From Candidatus Bealeia paramacronuclearis (GTDB lineage: Bacteria > Pseudomonadota > Alphaproteobacteria > UBA9655), in NCBI RefSeq assembly GCF_035607555.1, contig NZ_JAVHWZ010000003.1, positions 62,001 through 126,000 of the forward strand: DNA of 64,000 bases. Direction: 5' to 3'. Made by a program: the position numbers and the translations under genes. Within the stretch, counting starts at the first letter, position 1, and the number at the start of each line of letters is the position of its first letter. Shown here in pieces: positions 37,669 through 47,063 of this stretch. The notes beneath the pieces were generated by a model, which worked only from the letters and a program-made list of their open reading frames with translations, was not told the DNA's origin and ran no database searches.

Positions 37669-37683
37669 TTAATATGTTTCTAA
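37669..37683 (+). promoter_or_regulatory. CtrA-box-like sequence upstream of divK
   Basis: TTAATATGTTTCTAA fits TTAA-N7-CTAA, the same one-mismatch form found before chpT. It lies 36 bases before the divK start, in the divergent region shared with the DUF3501 gene. In Caulobacter divK is regulated by CtrA, so the location is sensible, but chance occurrence in AT-rich DNA is possible. Confidence 0.33.
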
Positions 37684-37718
37684 TATAAAGAACTAGTTTG
37701 AAGCTAGGGAGGCCAAAG

Positions 37719-38099
37719 TTGACAAAAATTCTGCTGGTTGAAGACAATGAGATGAACAGAGACATGCTCTCTCGCCGACTCATTCGCAAAGGTTTTGAAA
37801 TTGAGATTGCGGTTGATGGTCAAGAAGGTGTGTCTTTGGCAGGGCAAGTTCATCCAGATCTGATTTTGATGGACATGAGCCTTCCCATTATGGATGGTTG
37901 GGAAGCCACACGTAAAATCAAGGGTGACGCCAAGACAAGGAGCATACCTGTCATTGCATTAACTGCGCACGCAATGTCGGACGATAAAGCCAAGGCTTTG
38001 GAGGCAGGATGTGATGATTATGATACCAAACCCATTGACCTGGAGAGGCTTCTTGGAAAAATTGAAGCTGCTTTAAAAATCGCAAAAATCGCCGTTTAA
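37719..38099 (+). CDS. divK: Single-domain response regulator DivK
   Basis: 126 residues from a TTG at 37719, chosen because GGGAGG lies 7 bases upstream. It is a lone receiver domain with phosphorylation pocket residues E8/D9 (ILLVEDN), D52 (LILMDMSLPIMDGWEATRKI), T82 (IALTAHAMSDDKAKALEAG) and K104 (YDTKPIDLERL), very like Caulobacter DivK in length and motifs. DivK controls CckA activity through DivL, setting CtrA phosphorylation at division. It precedes a GGDEF protein by 19 bp, matching the known divK-pleD order. Confidence 0.92.
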   Translation: MTKILLVEDNEMNRDMLSRRLIRKGFEIEIAVDGQEGVSLAGQVHPDLILMDMSLPIMDGWEATRKIKGDAKTRSIPVIALTAHAMSDDKAKALEAGCDDYDTKPIDLERLLGKIEAALKIAKIAV

Positions 38100-38118
38100 A
38101 AGACAATAATGAGAGTTT

Positions 38119-39927
38119 ATGAAGAAACATAACGCTGAGACATTACAAGATTCAAGTATCAAGAATGGCATTCCTTTGAAGCTCGAGCTTCTTCAGGAGG
38201 GTTTAACACATCACATTAATGATATTTCAGAAGAGTTTTCGAAAACTTTTCCTGAGTTTGTCGACGACCTTGAAAAAATTAAATCCGCCAATACAAAACT
38301 CAAATCTAACCTTGAAGATCTCCCTAACTTACAACCAGATTATGACTCAAATTTAGGGGAGTTTTGGTCGAAAATTCGACATGACCTCAAAACGCCCATT
38401 AATGCGATTAAAAACTATGCCGAAATGATAGTTGAAGATTTAAAATCCGAAGAAAAAAAACATGAAAATTTCATTTCTGCCTTTGAATGGATTTCCCGTT
38501 CTGCAGAAGATCTTGTCCCTCTTATTAATCTCATCGGCTCAGAATACAAAATTGATACGTATGACCTCCATGCTTCAGACGATGAAGATGTCTGGTTTGA
38601 GGGAGAAGGAACTGTTCTTGTCATTGATGACAACAAAGACAATTGTGATGTGCTTTCCCGGCGCCTGGAAAAGGCAGGCCTTACCGTTCTTGTTGCCAAC
38701 GATGGGTATAAAGGACTTCAAACCATTCGCGAAAAATTCGTTGATTTGGTTCTTCTTGATATTATGATGCCGGGCATGATGGGATATGAAGTCCTTGAAA
38801 GGATGAAGGGCGATGAGAAATTCAAACATATTCCCGTTCTTATGATTTCCTCTGTCTCAGAGCTTTCAAGCATTGTGCGTTGTATTAAAATAGGTGCCGA
38901 TGATTATCTTCCCACGCCTTTTAATCCGGTTCTTCTCAAAGCCAGAATTTCAGCGGGTCTTCATAAAAAAAGAAACTTGGATCGCGAAAAGAGTTTGATG
39001 ACAGAAGTGATTGTCGCCCGAAAGCAATTAGAAACGGCCATTCAAAGCATCGAAGAAGGATTTGCCGTTTTTAATCCCAAGGATGAACTGGTGATGCATA
39101 ATGCCCCTTTTGAAAATATGTACCCTTGGCTTTTTCAAATGGGGCCTCAAAATTCAACCTATCAGGATTTTCTGAGAGAAGGCCTCGCCAATGGCACCTT
39201 TATGCTCGATCGCAGAAAAAATGAAACGCCTGAAGATTGGTATGAAACCCGGAGAATGTATCATAAGAAACCAAAAAAACCTTGGATTCAGAGGCTGTCA
39301 AATGGAACTTGGGTTGAAATCCATGAATACAAAACACCGGATGAGGGAACTGTCTCAATTCATAAAGACATCACTCAACGCAAACGAGAAGAAGAACATC
39401 TTCTTTATCTAGCACATCACGATCCTTTGACAGGGCTTCCCAACAGGGCCGAATTTGAAGATAAGCTTCAAAACGCATTCCGAAAAGCACGCACTGAAAA
39501 TACAACGCTGGCGCTCTTGTTTATGGATCTTGATGGTTTTAAAAAAGTCAACGATACATTGGGCCATGAATTTGGTGATTATCTTTTGATTCAAGTGGCT
39601 GCACGCCTTAAAGAGGTATTGCGTGAAGGAGATCTTGTGGCGCGCCTGGGGGGGGATGAATTTTGTATTATCATTCAAGGCTACTCCAACAAGGAATCGG
39701 TTGAAAAAGTTGCAAAAAGAGTCCTTGAATCTGTTGGAACCTCCATTGTTCACAACGGACACATGGCCAATTATGGCGTAAGTATTGGGATTTCCATTTT
39801 TCCTGAAGGCGGAAAAATCCCTGAAGATTTAATGAAATCCGCAGATGACGCCATGTATACTGCCAAAAAAGCAGGAAAAGGATCTTATCACTTTTATGGG
39901 ACTCAAAAAGAAAAGAAGAAAGATTAA
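38119..39927 (+). CDS. HisKA-REC-PAS-GGDEF diguanylate cyclase (PleD-like position)
   Basis: 602 residues. Residues about 80-135 look like a histidine kinase dimerization helix (SKIRHDLKTPINAIKNYAEM, H88) but no ATPase domain follows. A receiver domain follows (DD at 170-171, D214 in LVLLDIMMPGMMGYEVLERM), in which the conserved Lys is replaced by Thr266 (YLPTPFNP). Next comes a PAS-like segment (AIQSIEEGFAVFNPKDELVM) and a GGDEF domain with intact GGDEF (511-515) and an RxxD inhibition site (R502-D505). It should make cyclic di-GMP. Its place after divK equals pleD, but PleD has REC-REC-GGDEF. Confidence 0.88.
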   Translation: MKKHNAETLQDSSIKNGIPLKLELLQEGLTHHINDISEEFSKTFPEFVDDLEKIKSANTKLKSNLEDLPNLQPDYDSNLGEFWSKIRHDLKTPINAIKNYAEMIVEDLKSEEKKHENFISAFEWISRSAEDLVPLINLIGSEYKIDTYDLHASDDEDVWFEGEGTVLVIDDNKDNCDVLSRRLEKAGLTVLVANDGYKGLQTIREKFVDLVLLDIMMPGMMGYEVLERMKGDEKFKHIPVLMISSVSELSSIVRCIKIGADDYLPTPFNPVLLKARISAGLHKKRNLDREKSLMTEVIVARKQLETAIQSIEEGFAVFNPKDELVMHNAPFENMYPWLFQMGPQNSTYQDFLREGLANGTFMLDRRKNETPEDWYETRRMYHKKPKKPWIQRLSNGTWVEIHEYKTPDEGTVSIHKDITQRKREEEHLLYLAHHDPLTGLPNRAEFEDKLQNAFRKARTENTTLALLFMDLDGFKKVNDTLGHEFGDYLLIQVAARLKEVLREGDLVARLGGDEFCIIIQGYSNKESVEKVAKRVLESVGTSIVHNGHMANYGVSIGISIFPEGGKIPEDLMKSADDAMYTAKKAGKGSYHFYGTQKEKKKD

Positions 39928-41246
39928 GCTTTATTCTGCCCCTTGGGAAAGGTCTCTGGGACGAATATCATCATGACAAGGCCTATTAAAAGACAAATGA
40001 GGATAGAAGTCAGTGCAAAGCGATAATCCGAAATTGAATAGAGTGGCACGCCATTATCTTTAGTGCCTGTCCAAATCCAATCGAGGAGGTATCCCAAAAG
40101 AGGCTGCATCACGACACCGCTGATCATCACAATCATATTGGCAAAGCTGACCACAGTTCCATTGCTTGCATGAGGGGTGATCTGACAAACAGATGAGAAA
40201 ATCAAAGGTTGAGAGGAGAAGAATATACCCACCAGCAAAAGAAGACCAAGCATAGCTGCGTAAGGAATATTGGCAACCATAATGATGATCGCATTCACAA
40301 CCAATGACAAAACGGCACCCCAAATCATGGTCCATTTCCGGTCTTCAAAATAATCAGAAATTATCGCAACAAGAGGGGACCCAATCCCTGCCCCAATAAA
40401 AATCATGCTAGTGGCAAATCCGGCCTGTTCCCGACTAATATCATAAAGCTTCATCAAATAAGGCGTTCCCCAAAGATCTGCAAACGCTGATAAGGGGACG
40501 TACATCATAGACCCATAAATTCCCAGGGCCCAAATACGATAATTAATGGCAATATCCTTAAGGCGACTAAATAACTTCCTGTAAGACGTATCATGGTCTT
40601 TATCCAAGCCCTGAACTCCATAAGGCGGCTCATCTTTAATGAAGATCCAAATTCCAATGGCGATTAAAACGCCAATTCCTGAAATAATGTAAAGCGCACC
40701 CCGCCATCCCATCATTGTGGTTAAATAAGCCATGGGTGCTTGACCTAAAGTGGCGCCAATTTTTCCTGCCAAAAGCGTAAATCCGACAACAAGGGCTAAA
40801 CGTTCAGGTTTAAACCAAATGGTGGCAAGTTTCACAGAACCTAAAAATGCACACGTCGAACCCATTCCTATAATCAAGCGGCCAAAGGCTGCAAAATAGA
40901 GAGAGTCTGAAATTGAAAAAATGACTGTTCCTGCTACGCACAAAAGAACTGCTGCGCGCATCAATCGCGTTGGACCAAATTTATCCATGGCCAGTCCGAT
41001 GGGAACCTGAAGCGTTGTATAGGAATTATAGTAAAAGGCACTCAAGATTCCAAGGGAGCACGCTTCAATGGCAAAATCTCGCATCAGAAAATCTGTCATG
41101 ACACTGGGAGATACGCGTAATACAAATTGGTAGCAATAAAAAAGGCCTGCAAAACTCCAAATAAACCAAGCGTAAGCTTCTGAGTACGTGGAGTGGTTTT
41201 TTACGGATTTATCAACATTCTTATCAATTCGTAAAACTTTCTCCAT
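39924..41246 (-). CDS. MFS transporter (paralogue of the one at 44601-45866)
   Basis: 440 residues with about 12 transmembrane helices. The N-terminal region has YQFVLRVSPSVMTDFLMRDF and the A-like motif LAMDKFGPTRLMRAAVLLC between helices 2 and 3. It resembles the anion/organic-solute permease branch (ACS/Pht-like) seen in intracellular bacteria, but substrate is unknown. It shares its start layout (YQ-x-x-LRV-x-P) with the MFS protein at 44601-45866, so the two are probably duplicates. Its stop codon overlaps the end of the convergent GGDEF gene by 4 bp. Confidence 0.88.
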   Translation of the reverse strand: MEKVLRIDKNVDKSVKNHSTYSEAYAWFIWSFAGLFYCYQFVLRVSPSVMTDFLMRDFAIEACSLGILSAFYYNSYTTLQVPIGLAMDKFGPTRLMRAAVLLCVAGTVIFSISDSLYFAAFGRLIIGMGSTCAFLGSVKLATIWFKPERLALVVGFTLLAGKIGATLGQAPMAYLTTMMGWRGALYIISGIGVLIAIGIWIFIKDEPPYGVQGLDKDHDTSYRKLFSRLKDIAINYRIWALGIYGSMMYVPLSAFADLWGTPYLMKLYDISREQAGFATSMIFIGAGIGSPLVAIISDYFEDRKWTMIWGAVLSLVVNAIIIMVANIPYAAMLGLLLLVGIFFSSQPLIFSSVCQITPHASNGTVVSFANMIVMISGVVMQPLLGYLLDWIWTGTKDNGVPLYSISDYRFALTSILICLLIGLVMMIFVPETFPKGQNKA

Positions 41247-41355
41247 TAGGCAAATCCACTCCTTATTATTGACATATTAACATACTGGGTGTTGTCAGAT
41301 TTTTCTAGTGCCCGCGCCTAAAAAATACAAAAACCCTTGGTTTGTATGTATAATT

Positions 41356-42570
41356 TTATCGGCTTTTAAGGTAGACAAATGGGAAAAAGAGAAGGCTGCA
41401 AAAAATAAAGACCATGAAATTGATCAAAAATAAATTCGAAACCGTATCAGGAACAACACCGGCAAGGGTGGCCCCAATGGCGCCCGATCCGATGTGAATT
41501 CCTCCCAACAAAGAGGCAGCAGTACCTGCACGTTTAGGATGCTCTGTTAACGCCAAGGCACTGGAGTTACTTTGGATCAACATGGTAAAGACCAGCATCA
41601 CAACCACAAAGCACAAAAGAATGAAAGGGCTCATCTCAAAGAAAACAATAATACTTCCCGCCAAAAGTACGATGGACAAGTTAATCATGAGCGCCGCCAT
41701 GATGATTTGACGCCCTGGGGCCCAATCGGCCACCTTGCGGCTGATATAACTCCCCAAGATATTGCCAACGGCAAAAGTTCCCGAAACATAGCCAATCGCC
41801 TGAATGGACCACCCAAAGTCAGAATAGATAAAAGGAAACATTGTTGACATGCAAATGGTGCTTGAAAACACAAGGCCTAACGTCAAGCAGTTGACAATAA
41901 AGTAAGAGTCGCGAATCAGAATACCATAATTATTGTGAACACCCTTAACAATTTGAAAATGAGTTAATTTTTCTGTGGGCTGAGATGCATTGGTTTCTGA
42001 CATCGCCAATACCACAAAAAGAAAAATGAGCATGGAGGCGAACGCTAAAAAATAAAAGGTAGAGCGCCATCCAAAATAAGTTTGAAGATAGCCCCCCAAT
42101 ATGGGGGCAACCGCAAGAGACACTGAAATCACCATAACGACGGTCATCATAAATTTAGTGAAATCTTTGCCTGAAAAAAGGTCACGGGCGACGGCTCGGA
42201 CCACAGCTAGGCATGTTCCAGAAGAGGCCCCTTGGATAAATCGCATCACAATTAAAAAAGGAATCGTTGTTGAAAACGCCGCACCCAAACTTCCCACAAT
42301 AAAAAGGGTCAAACTAAGAAGGACGAGTTTGCGCCTTCCCAAGAAATCTGAAAATGGCCCTAGGATGAGCTGGCCCAAACCGGCTCCAAAAAAACCAACA
42401 GCAATTGTGAGTTTGATCATGAAATCTTGAGATCCGAACTCTTTTGTAATGGCAGGTAAAGAGGGAAGATAAATATATGTTGAAAAAATACCCAAACCTG
42501 CAAGACACGACAACAGCCCCACCAACACCCAATGTGGCAAAGAATGAAGAGTTGTGGAAAAAGGTTTCAT
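41356..42570 (-). CDS. MFS drug transporter, Bcr/CflA (DHA1) type
   Basis: 404 residues with 12 predicted helices. YLPSLPAITKEFGSQDFMIK in helix 1, LILGPFSDFLGRRKLVLLSL (motif A) and RFIQGASSGTCLAVVRAVAR (motif B region) are typical of Bcr/CflA-type proton antiporters exporting drugs or small metabolites. It begins 73 bp after the end of rpsA, just past a terminator hairpin, so it may be partly served by readthrough. GGGGA lies 5 bases before the ATG. Confidence 0.9.
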   Translation of the reverse strand: MKPFSTTLHSLPHWVLVGLLSCLAGLGIFSTYIYLPSLPAITKEFGSQDFMIKLTIAVGFFGAGLGQLILGPFSDFLGRRKLVLLSLTLFIVGSLGAAFSTTIPFLIVMRFIQGASSGTCLAVVRAVARDLFSGKDFTKFMMTVVMVISVSLAVAPILGGYLQTYFGWRSTFYFLAFASMLIFLFVVLAMSETNASQPTEKLTHFQIVKGVHNNYGILIRDSYFIVNCLTLGLVFSSTICMSTMFPFIYSDFGWSIQAIGYVSGTFAVGNILGSYISRKVADWAPGRQIIMAALMINLSIVLLAGSIIVFFEMSPFILLCFVVVMLVFTMLIQSNSSALALTEHPKRAGTAASLLGGIHIGSGAIGATLAGVVPDTVSNLFLINFMVFIFCSLLFFPFVYLKSR

Positions 42571-42577
42571 AAAATCC

Positions 42578-42608
42578 CCAAAAGAAAACCGTCCCTAAGG
42601 GGACGGTT
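42578..42608 (-). terminator. Rho-independent terminator of rpsA
   Basis: On the minus strand AACCGTCCC, a 4-base loop and GGGACGGTT form a perfect 9-bp stem (42587-42608), followed by TTCTTTT. It lies 34 bp beyond the rpsA stop codon. Confidence 0.85.
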
Positions 42609-42642
42609 CACTTTATACCAAAAAGAATCTTGGAGTGAAAGC

Positions 42643-44418
42643 TTAAGCTTCCTCCTCCTTCTTTTTACGTGTGCGCTTTGGTTTTTCTTCAGAAGTTTCT
42701 GCTTCTGCTTTTGATGACTTGCTTTTCGCTTTATCAAGGGCAGCACCCAAGATATCGCCAAGGCTCGCACCGCTATCAGAAGAACCATACTCCGCCATGA
42801 CTTCGCGCTCTTCATCGATCTCGCGAGATTTAATGGAGAGGTTAATTTTCCGCGTATTGCGATCAATTGCGGTCACTTTTGCGTCCACTTTCTCACCCAC
42901 AGCAAAACGATCAGAGCGTTGCTCAGAGCGTTCACGGGAGAGTTCAGCTTTGCGTATAAATCCGGAAAGGCCACCCGCCAATTTGACTTCGAGGCCAGAC
43001 TCAAGAACGCCTGTGACTTCGCAAGTTACAATTGCGCCTTTTTTAAAGCTTGCAATGCTTTCTGCAAAAGGATCACCAGTGAGTTGCTTGATACCCAAAG
43101 AAATACGTTCTTTCTCAGGATCAATATCAAGAATCTTCACGCGAACTGTATCGCCCTTCTTGTAAGCAGTAACGGCTTCCTCACCAGGAAGATCCCAGGA
43201 AATATCAGACATGTGAACCATACCGTCGATATCTTCGGTCAGCCCCACGAAAAGACCAAATTCAGTGATGTTCTTGAGCTCGCCTTCAGCTTCAGATCCC
43301 ACAGCATACTTCTCAAGAAGAGCTTCCCAAGGATTGCTGACGCATTGCTTGATACCCAAAGAAATACGGCGTTTTGCAGATTCCACATCCAAAACCATGA
43401 CTTCAACTTCTTGGCTGGAGGAGAGGATTTTCGCAGGGGGTACGTTTTTCTTCGTCCAGCTCATTTCAGAGTGGTGAACAAGACCTTCAATACCTGGCTC
43501 AAGCTCAACGAAAGCACCGTAATCTGTTATATTCGTCACGCGACCCATGAACTTCGTGCCCACAGGGAATTTCGCTTCAATAGCCGCCCAAGGATCTTGC
43601 TCCAGCTGCTTCATACCCAAAGAAATACGTTGTGTTTCTTGGTTGAAACGGATGACTTGAACTTTGATGCTTTGACCGACAGACAGAACTTCTGAAGGGT
43701 GATTAATGCGACGCCATGCGATATCGGTTACGTGCAAAAGACCATCAACGCCGCCCAAATCAATGAACGCACCGTAGTCTGTGATGTTCTTCACAACGCC
43801 ATCCAAAATTTGACCTTCGGATAATGTGGAGACTAGTTCAGAACGGGCCTCTGCGCGAGACTCTTCAAGAATCGCACGACGGGAGACGACGATATTGCCA
43901 CGGCTCTTGTCCATTTTCAAAATCATGAAAGGCTGCTCAATGCCCATAAGTGGGTTCACATCACGCACAGGGCGGATATCCACTTGGCTACCAGGCAAGA
44001 AGGCGATGGCACCTTTAAGATCAACGGTGAAACCACCTTTGACGCGACCAAACATAACACCTTGGACAGGTTCAGCTTTGTTACAAGACACTTCGAGAAT
44101 CTTCCAAGACTCTTCGCGACGGGCTTTTTCACGACTCAAAACAGCTTCGCCGTTTTTATCTTCCATACGTTCGAGATAAACATCAACTTTATCACCAACT
44201 TTAATCTCGGCTGGTTTTCCGCCAATTGCGAACTCAGAAAGAGGAACGCGACCTTCAGATTTGAGCCCAACGTCAATCAAGACCATGTCTTTATCGACGG
44301 TGATGATTGTTCCGGTGATAACGGCGCCTTCAAGGGCTGAATTTTTCTCAAATGATTCGTTCAGAAGGGATTCGAAGTTTTCAATTTCTGCTGAAAAAGC
44401 AGTTTGTTCTTTTGCCAT
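42643..44418 (-). CDS. rpsA: 30S ribosomal protein S1
   Basis: 591 residues containing six S1 RNA-binding repeats. The best preserved ones show NITDYGAFIDLGGVDGLLHV, NITDYGAFVELEPGIEGLVH and NITEFGLFVGLTEDIDGMVH, each followed by the usual RISLGIKQ-type strand. S1 binds mRNA leaders and unfolds them on the small subunit. The C-terminal tail (from about residue 555) is lysine-rich (KPKRTRKKKEEEA) and slightly longer than in other alphaproteobacteria. Six similar DNA segments inside the gene reflect the protein repeats, not a mobile repeat. Confidence 0.98.
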   Translation of the reverse strand: MAKEQTAFSAEIENFESLLNESFEKNSALEGAVITGTIITVDKDMVLIDVGLKSEGRVPLSEFAIGGKPAEIKVGDKVDVYLERMEDKNGEAVLSREKARREESWKILEVSCNKAEPVQGVMFGRVKGGFTVDLKGAIAFLPGSQVDIRPVRDVNPLMGIEQPFMILKMDKSRGNIVVSRRAILEESRAEARSELVSTLSEGQILDGVVKNITDYGAFIDLGGVDGLLHVTDIAWRRINHPSEVLSVGQSIKVQVIRFNQETQRISLGMKQLEQDPWAAIEAKFPVGTKFMGRVTNITDYGAFVELEPGIEGLVHHSEMSWTKKNVPPAKILSSSQEVEVMVLDVESAKRRISLGIKQCVSNPWEALLEKYAVGSEAEGELKNITEFGLFVGLTEDIDGMVHMSDISWDLPGEEAVTAYKKGDTVRVKILDIDPEKERISLGIKQLTGDPFAESIASFKKGAIVTCEVTGVLESGLEVKLAGGLSGFIRKAELSRERSEQRSDRFAVGEKVDAKVTAIDRNTRKINLSIKSREIDEEREVMAEYGSSDSGASLGDILGAALDKAKSKSSKAEAETSEEKPKRTRKKKEEEA

Positions 44419-44600
44419 GTAAATGGAATTCCTTAAAAATATTTGCCCTTAATCTTCTCGTCAGTTAAGCGCAACAGTGGTTAGAGTGACAGACCTCAGG
44501 ACAAGATAGGACGAGCTATAAAATCCCTAATTAAACGCAGGATCATAATAAATCTTTCGATTTTCGTCTACTATTTCTTTTGTGTCTCAATCACAGGCAT

Positions 44601-45866
44601 CTAAGCCCTTACCTTACTCCCAAGAATTTCAGATTTCTTTTCGCTAATGAGAAGCATCATAAAACCAAGTGAGCTAATCACAAGAGCCAAAGGAATGACG
44701 GAAATCCCCCAGAGGAACGAACTTGCACTATAGGTTGAAATATCAGCACCGCCCCCTTCCACATAGCGAATAATTTGGCCAATAATGCCATGAAAGACGT
44801 ATCCAAAAATCATAATGATCATATTGGCTGTGGCTGTCATTAATCCAATATTTTTCTCGGGCACATAGGTTGAGGCTTTGTAAATAGCAATAATTTGATA
44901 AGCACACAAAACGCCTACAACCACAAACATAATGGAAAGTGTTGTTTGATTCATAATCCCTGAAAGAAGCAATAAAAAGGAAATGGCCATCACCACAGCG
45001 CTTAAAATAATAACGCCATAGTCGTTTGTTTTTTCTGCAAAATAGCTCAATACAGGAGCCCCAAAGCACATCCCCACAAAAATAAGTGAAGGCAATCCTG
45101 AGGCTGTTTTGTCGTCAAATTGATAGACTTTTTTGAGAAATTGAGCTCCCCACACATCGGCAAATCCTTCAAGTGGACCCACCATGAGCCCTGCTAAAAA
45201 GCACACCAAAAGTGCTTTTTTTGTGGTCATGACAGTGCGGATTTCTTCAAAAGCTGTTTCTTCTTTTTCAGCATGGGTGTGGGGTGGAAACATAAAATAT
45301 GTAATTCCAATAAGCGCAATTCCAATGATTAAAACTCCCCAAATGACATCATGGAATCCATAAAGCATCTTAAGATCATTCACAGGACGTCCACCATAAA
45401 GTGCGCCAATCAATCCAATCATAACCGAAAAACTCAGCATGCGTGTAAAGCGATTTTCAGGAAACGTCATGCGAATAATTTTAAACACACCCAAAATGGC
45501 CGCGGACGATCCCATGCCCACTAAGAATCTTCCGACAATAGGATAAAGCCAAAAATCTGAAAGGACCAAAGGCAGAGTTCCTAAAACGGTGAATCCCATG
45601 AAAAGAGGCAAAATATTCTTAGGACCATAGCGATCCAAAAGGAGCCCCAACGGCAAATGCATGAGAGAATAACCAATATAATAGACACCCGAAAATTGAC
45701 CGAATACGGCGGAGTCAATTTGGTATTGTGTCATAATATCGCCAATCATGATATTCGGCATTACGCGAAGAATGTATTGGTAGGCATAAAAGAGTGAGGC
45801 AATACACCACAATGTCCATTTCATGGTCATGTTCATTTTTGTAGTCACGGAAATATCCTCGTGCAT
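44601..45866 (-). CDS. MFS transporter (paralogue of the one at 39924-41246)
   Basis: 421 residues, about 12 transmembrane helices. It starts with YQYILRVMPNIMIGDIMTQY and has LLLDRYGPKNILPLFMGFTV as its motif A, paralleling the MFS protein 3.4 kb away. A cytoplasmic loop between helices 6 and 7 is rich in charge (HTHAEKEETAFEEIRTVMTT). Substrate unknown; the subfamily includes organic anion and nutrient importers. It lies between prfB and rpsA with no obvious coupling to either. Confidence 0.88.
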   Translation of the reverse strand: MHEDISVTTKMNMTMKWTLWCIASLFYAYQYILRVMPNIMIGDIMTQYQIDSAVFGQFSGVYYIGYSLMHLPLGLLLDRYGPKNILPLFMGFTVLGTLPLVLSDFWLYPIVGRFLVGMGSSAAILGVFKIIRMTFPENRFTRMLSFSVMIGLIGALYGGRPVNDLKMLYGFHDVIWGVLIIGIALIGITYFMFPPHTHAEKEETAFEEIRTVMTTKKALLVCFLAGLMVGPLEGFADVWGAQFLKKVYQFDDKTASGLPSLIFVGMCFGAPVLSYFAEKTNDYGVIILSAVVMAISFLLLLSGIMNQTTLSIMFVVVGVLCAYQIIAIYKASTYVPEKNIGLMTATANMIIMIFGYVFHGIIGQIIRYVEGGGADISTYSASSFLWGISVIPLALVISSLGFMMLLISEKKSEILGSKVRA

Positions 45867-45940
45867 TTAATTATTGGATGATTTTAAACCTGATGAAAAA
45901 TTTGTAAACGGGGTTTCTGAGAGATTAGTAGCAGCCCGCA

Positions 45941-47051
45941 TTAAGACACTAGCTTTTGCGCCAAGGTAGCTTCCAGAAAATCGTCAATGTCTCCCTCAAG
46001 AACACCATTGGCGTTTCCTTTTTCAACACCGGTTCTGACGTCTTTGACCATTTGGTAGGGCTGTAAAACATAAGATCTGATTTGATGACCCCAACCAATT
46101 TCTGTTTTGGTACTATTAAGAGCTTGAGTAGCCTCTTCGCGCTTTCGGAGTTCGAACTCATAAAGACGCGCCTTGAGCATATTATAGGCCTGTGCACGAT
46201 TGCGGTGTTGAGAGCGATCATTTTGACATTGCACCACGATCCCTGTGGGAATATGGGTGATACGAATGGCAGAGTCTGTTTTGTTAACGTGCTGCCCACC
46301 AGCGCCTGAGGCACGATAGGTATCCACTCGCAAATCTTTTTCCTCAATTTGGATATCGATATTATCGTCGACTTCAGGATAAACCCAAACGGAGGCAAAA
46401 CTCGTATGTCGACGAGCATTCGAATCAAAAGGAGAAATACGCACCAACCGATGAACACCACTTTCACCTTTGAGCCATCCATAAGGGTGGTCTGCGGCTT
46501 TCGTCTCAACTCTAAAAGTGGCAGATTTGAGACCCGCTTCTTCCCCAGAACTTTCTTCAATCCATTCGACCTTGTATCCATGAGATTCCGCCCAACGGGA
46601 ATACATGCGAGTGAGCATCAAAGCCCAATCTTGCGCCTCTGTACCGCCGGCACCGGCATTAATTTCCACAAAACAATTATTGGCATCAGCTTCTCCTGAA
46701 AGAAGACTCTCAAGACGTAATCTGGCAATTTCTTTTTCAAGACGACCAATGTCAGCTTCCGCCTCAAGGACTGTGGCTTCATCGCCTTCACTTTCCGCCA
46801 GTCCGAGTAACTCTTTGGCGTCTTGTGTGTCTTGATCAAACTTTTGAATGCGATCAATAGAGCGCTTGAGTTGATCTTTTTCCTTCATGATGGATTGAGC
46901 TTGAGCAGCATCATTCCACAAATCGGGATCTTCGGTTTTGAGCTCGAGTTCTTTTAAACGATCGAGAGATTGATCCCAGTCAAAGATGCCTCCTCAGGAG
47001 AACCAATGCCTCCTCGATGGAGCTGAGTTGAGCTTCGATTTCTGCGCGCAC
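45941..47051 (-). CDS. prfB: Peptide chain release factor 2 with programmed +1 frameshift
   Basis: The first frame starts at GTG (47051, GAGG 6 bases upstream) and reads VRAEIEAQLSSIEEALVLLR then RHL before an in-frame TGA at 46980-46982. A +1 shift on CTT-T continues DWDQSLDRLKELELKTEDPD into the main frame, giving 369 residues. RF2 hallmarks are RISPFDSNARRHTSF (SPF stop-codon recognition) and SGAGGQHVNKTDSAIR (GGQ catalytic loop). RF2 releases peptides at UGA and UAA. The frameshift is autoregulatory: low RF2 favours shifting. It follows the PBP1A gene by 12 bp, the usual alphaproteobacterial order. Confidence 0.95.
46979..46995 (-). other. prfB +1 recoding signal
   Basis: On the minus strand the order is GAGGAGG, CAT, CTT, TGA, C. 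The internal Shine-Dalgarno-like AGGAGG sits 3 nt before the CTT slip codon, the same spacing as in E. coli prfB (AGGGGG-TAT-CTT-TGA-C). Confidence 0.93.
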
Positions 47052-47063
47052 AATTATCCTCGT

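Noticed and set aside
42567-42866. A 99-codon frame over the end of rpsA, and several others within rpsA and uvrA
   Set aside because: They lie inside genes with secure domain content and have no family features or ribosome binding sites of their own; they are frame shadows.
43060-43640. Repeated similar DNA segments in the rpsA region
   Set aside because: They encode the repeated S1 domains and are not a DNA repeat element or CRISPR array.
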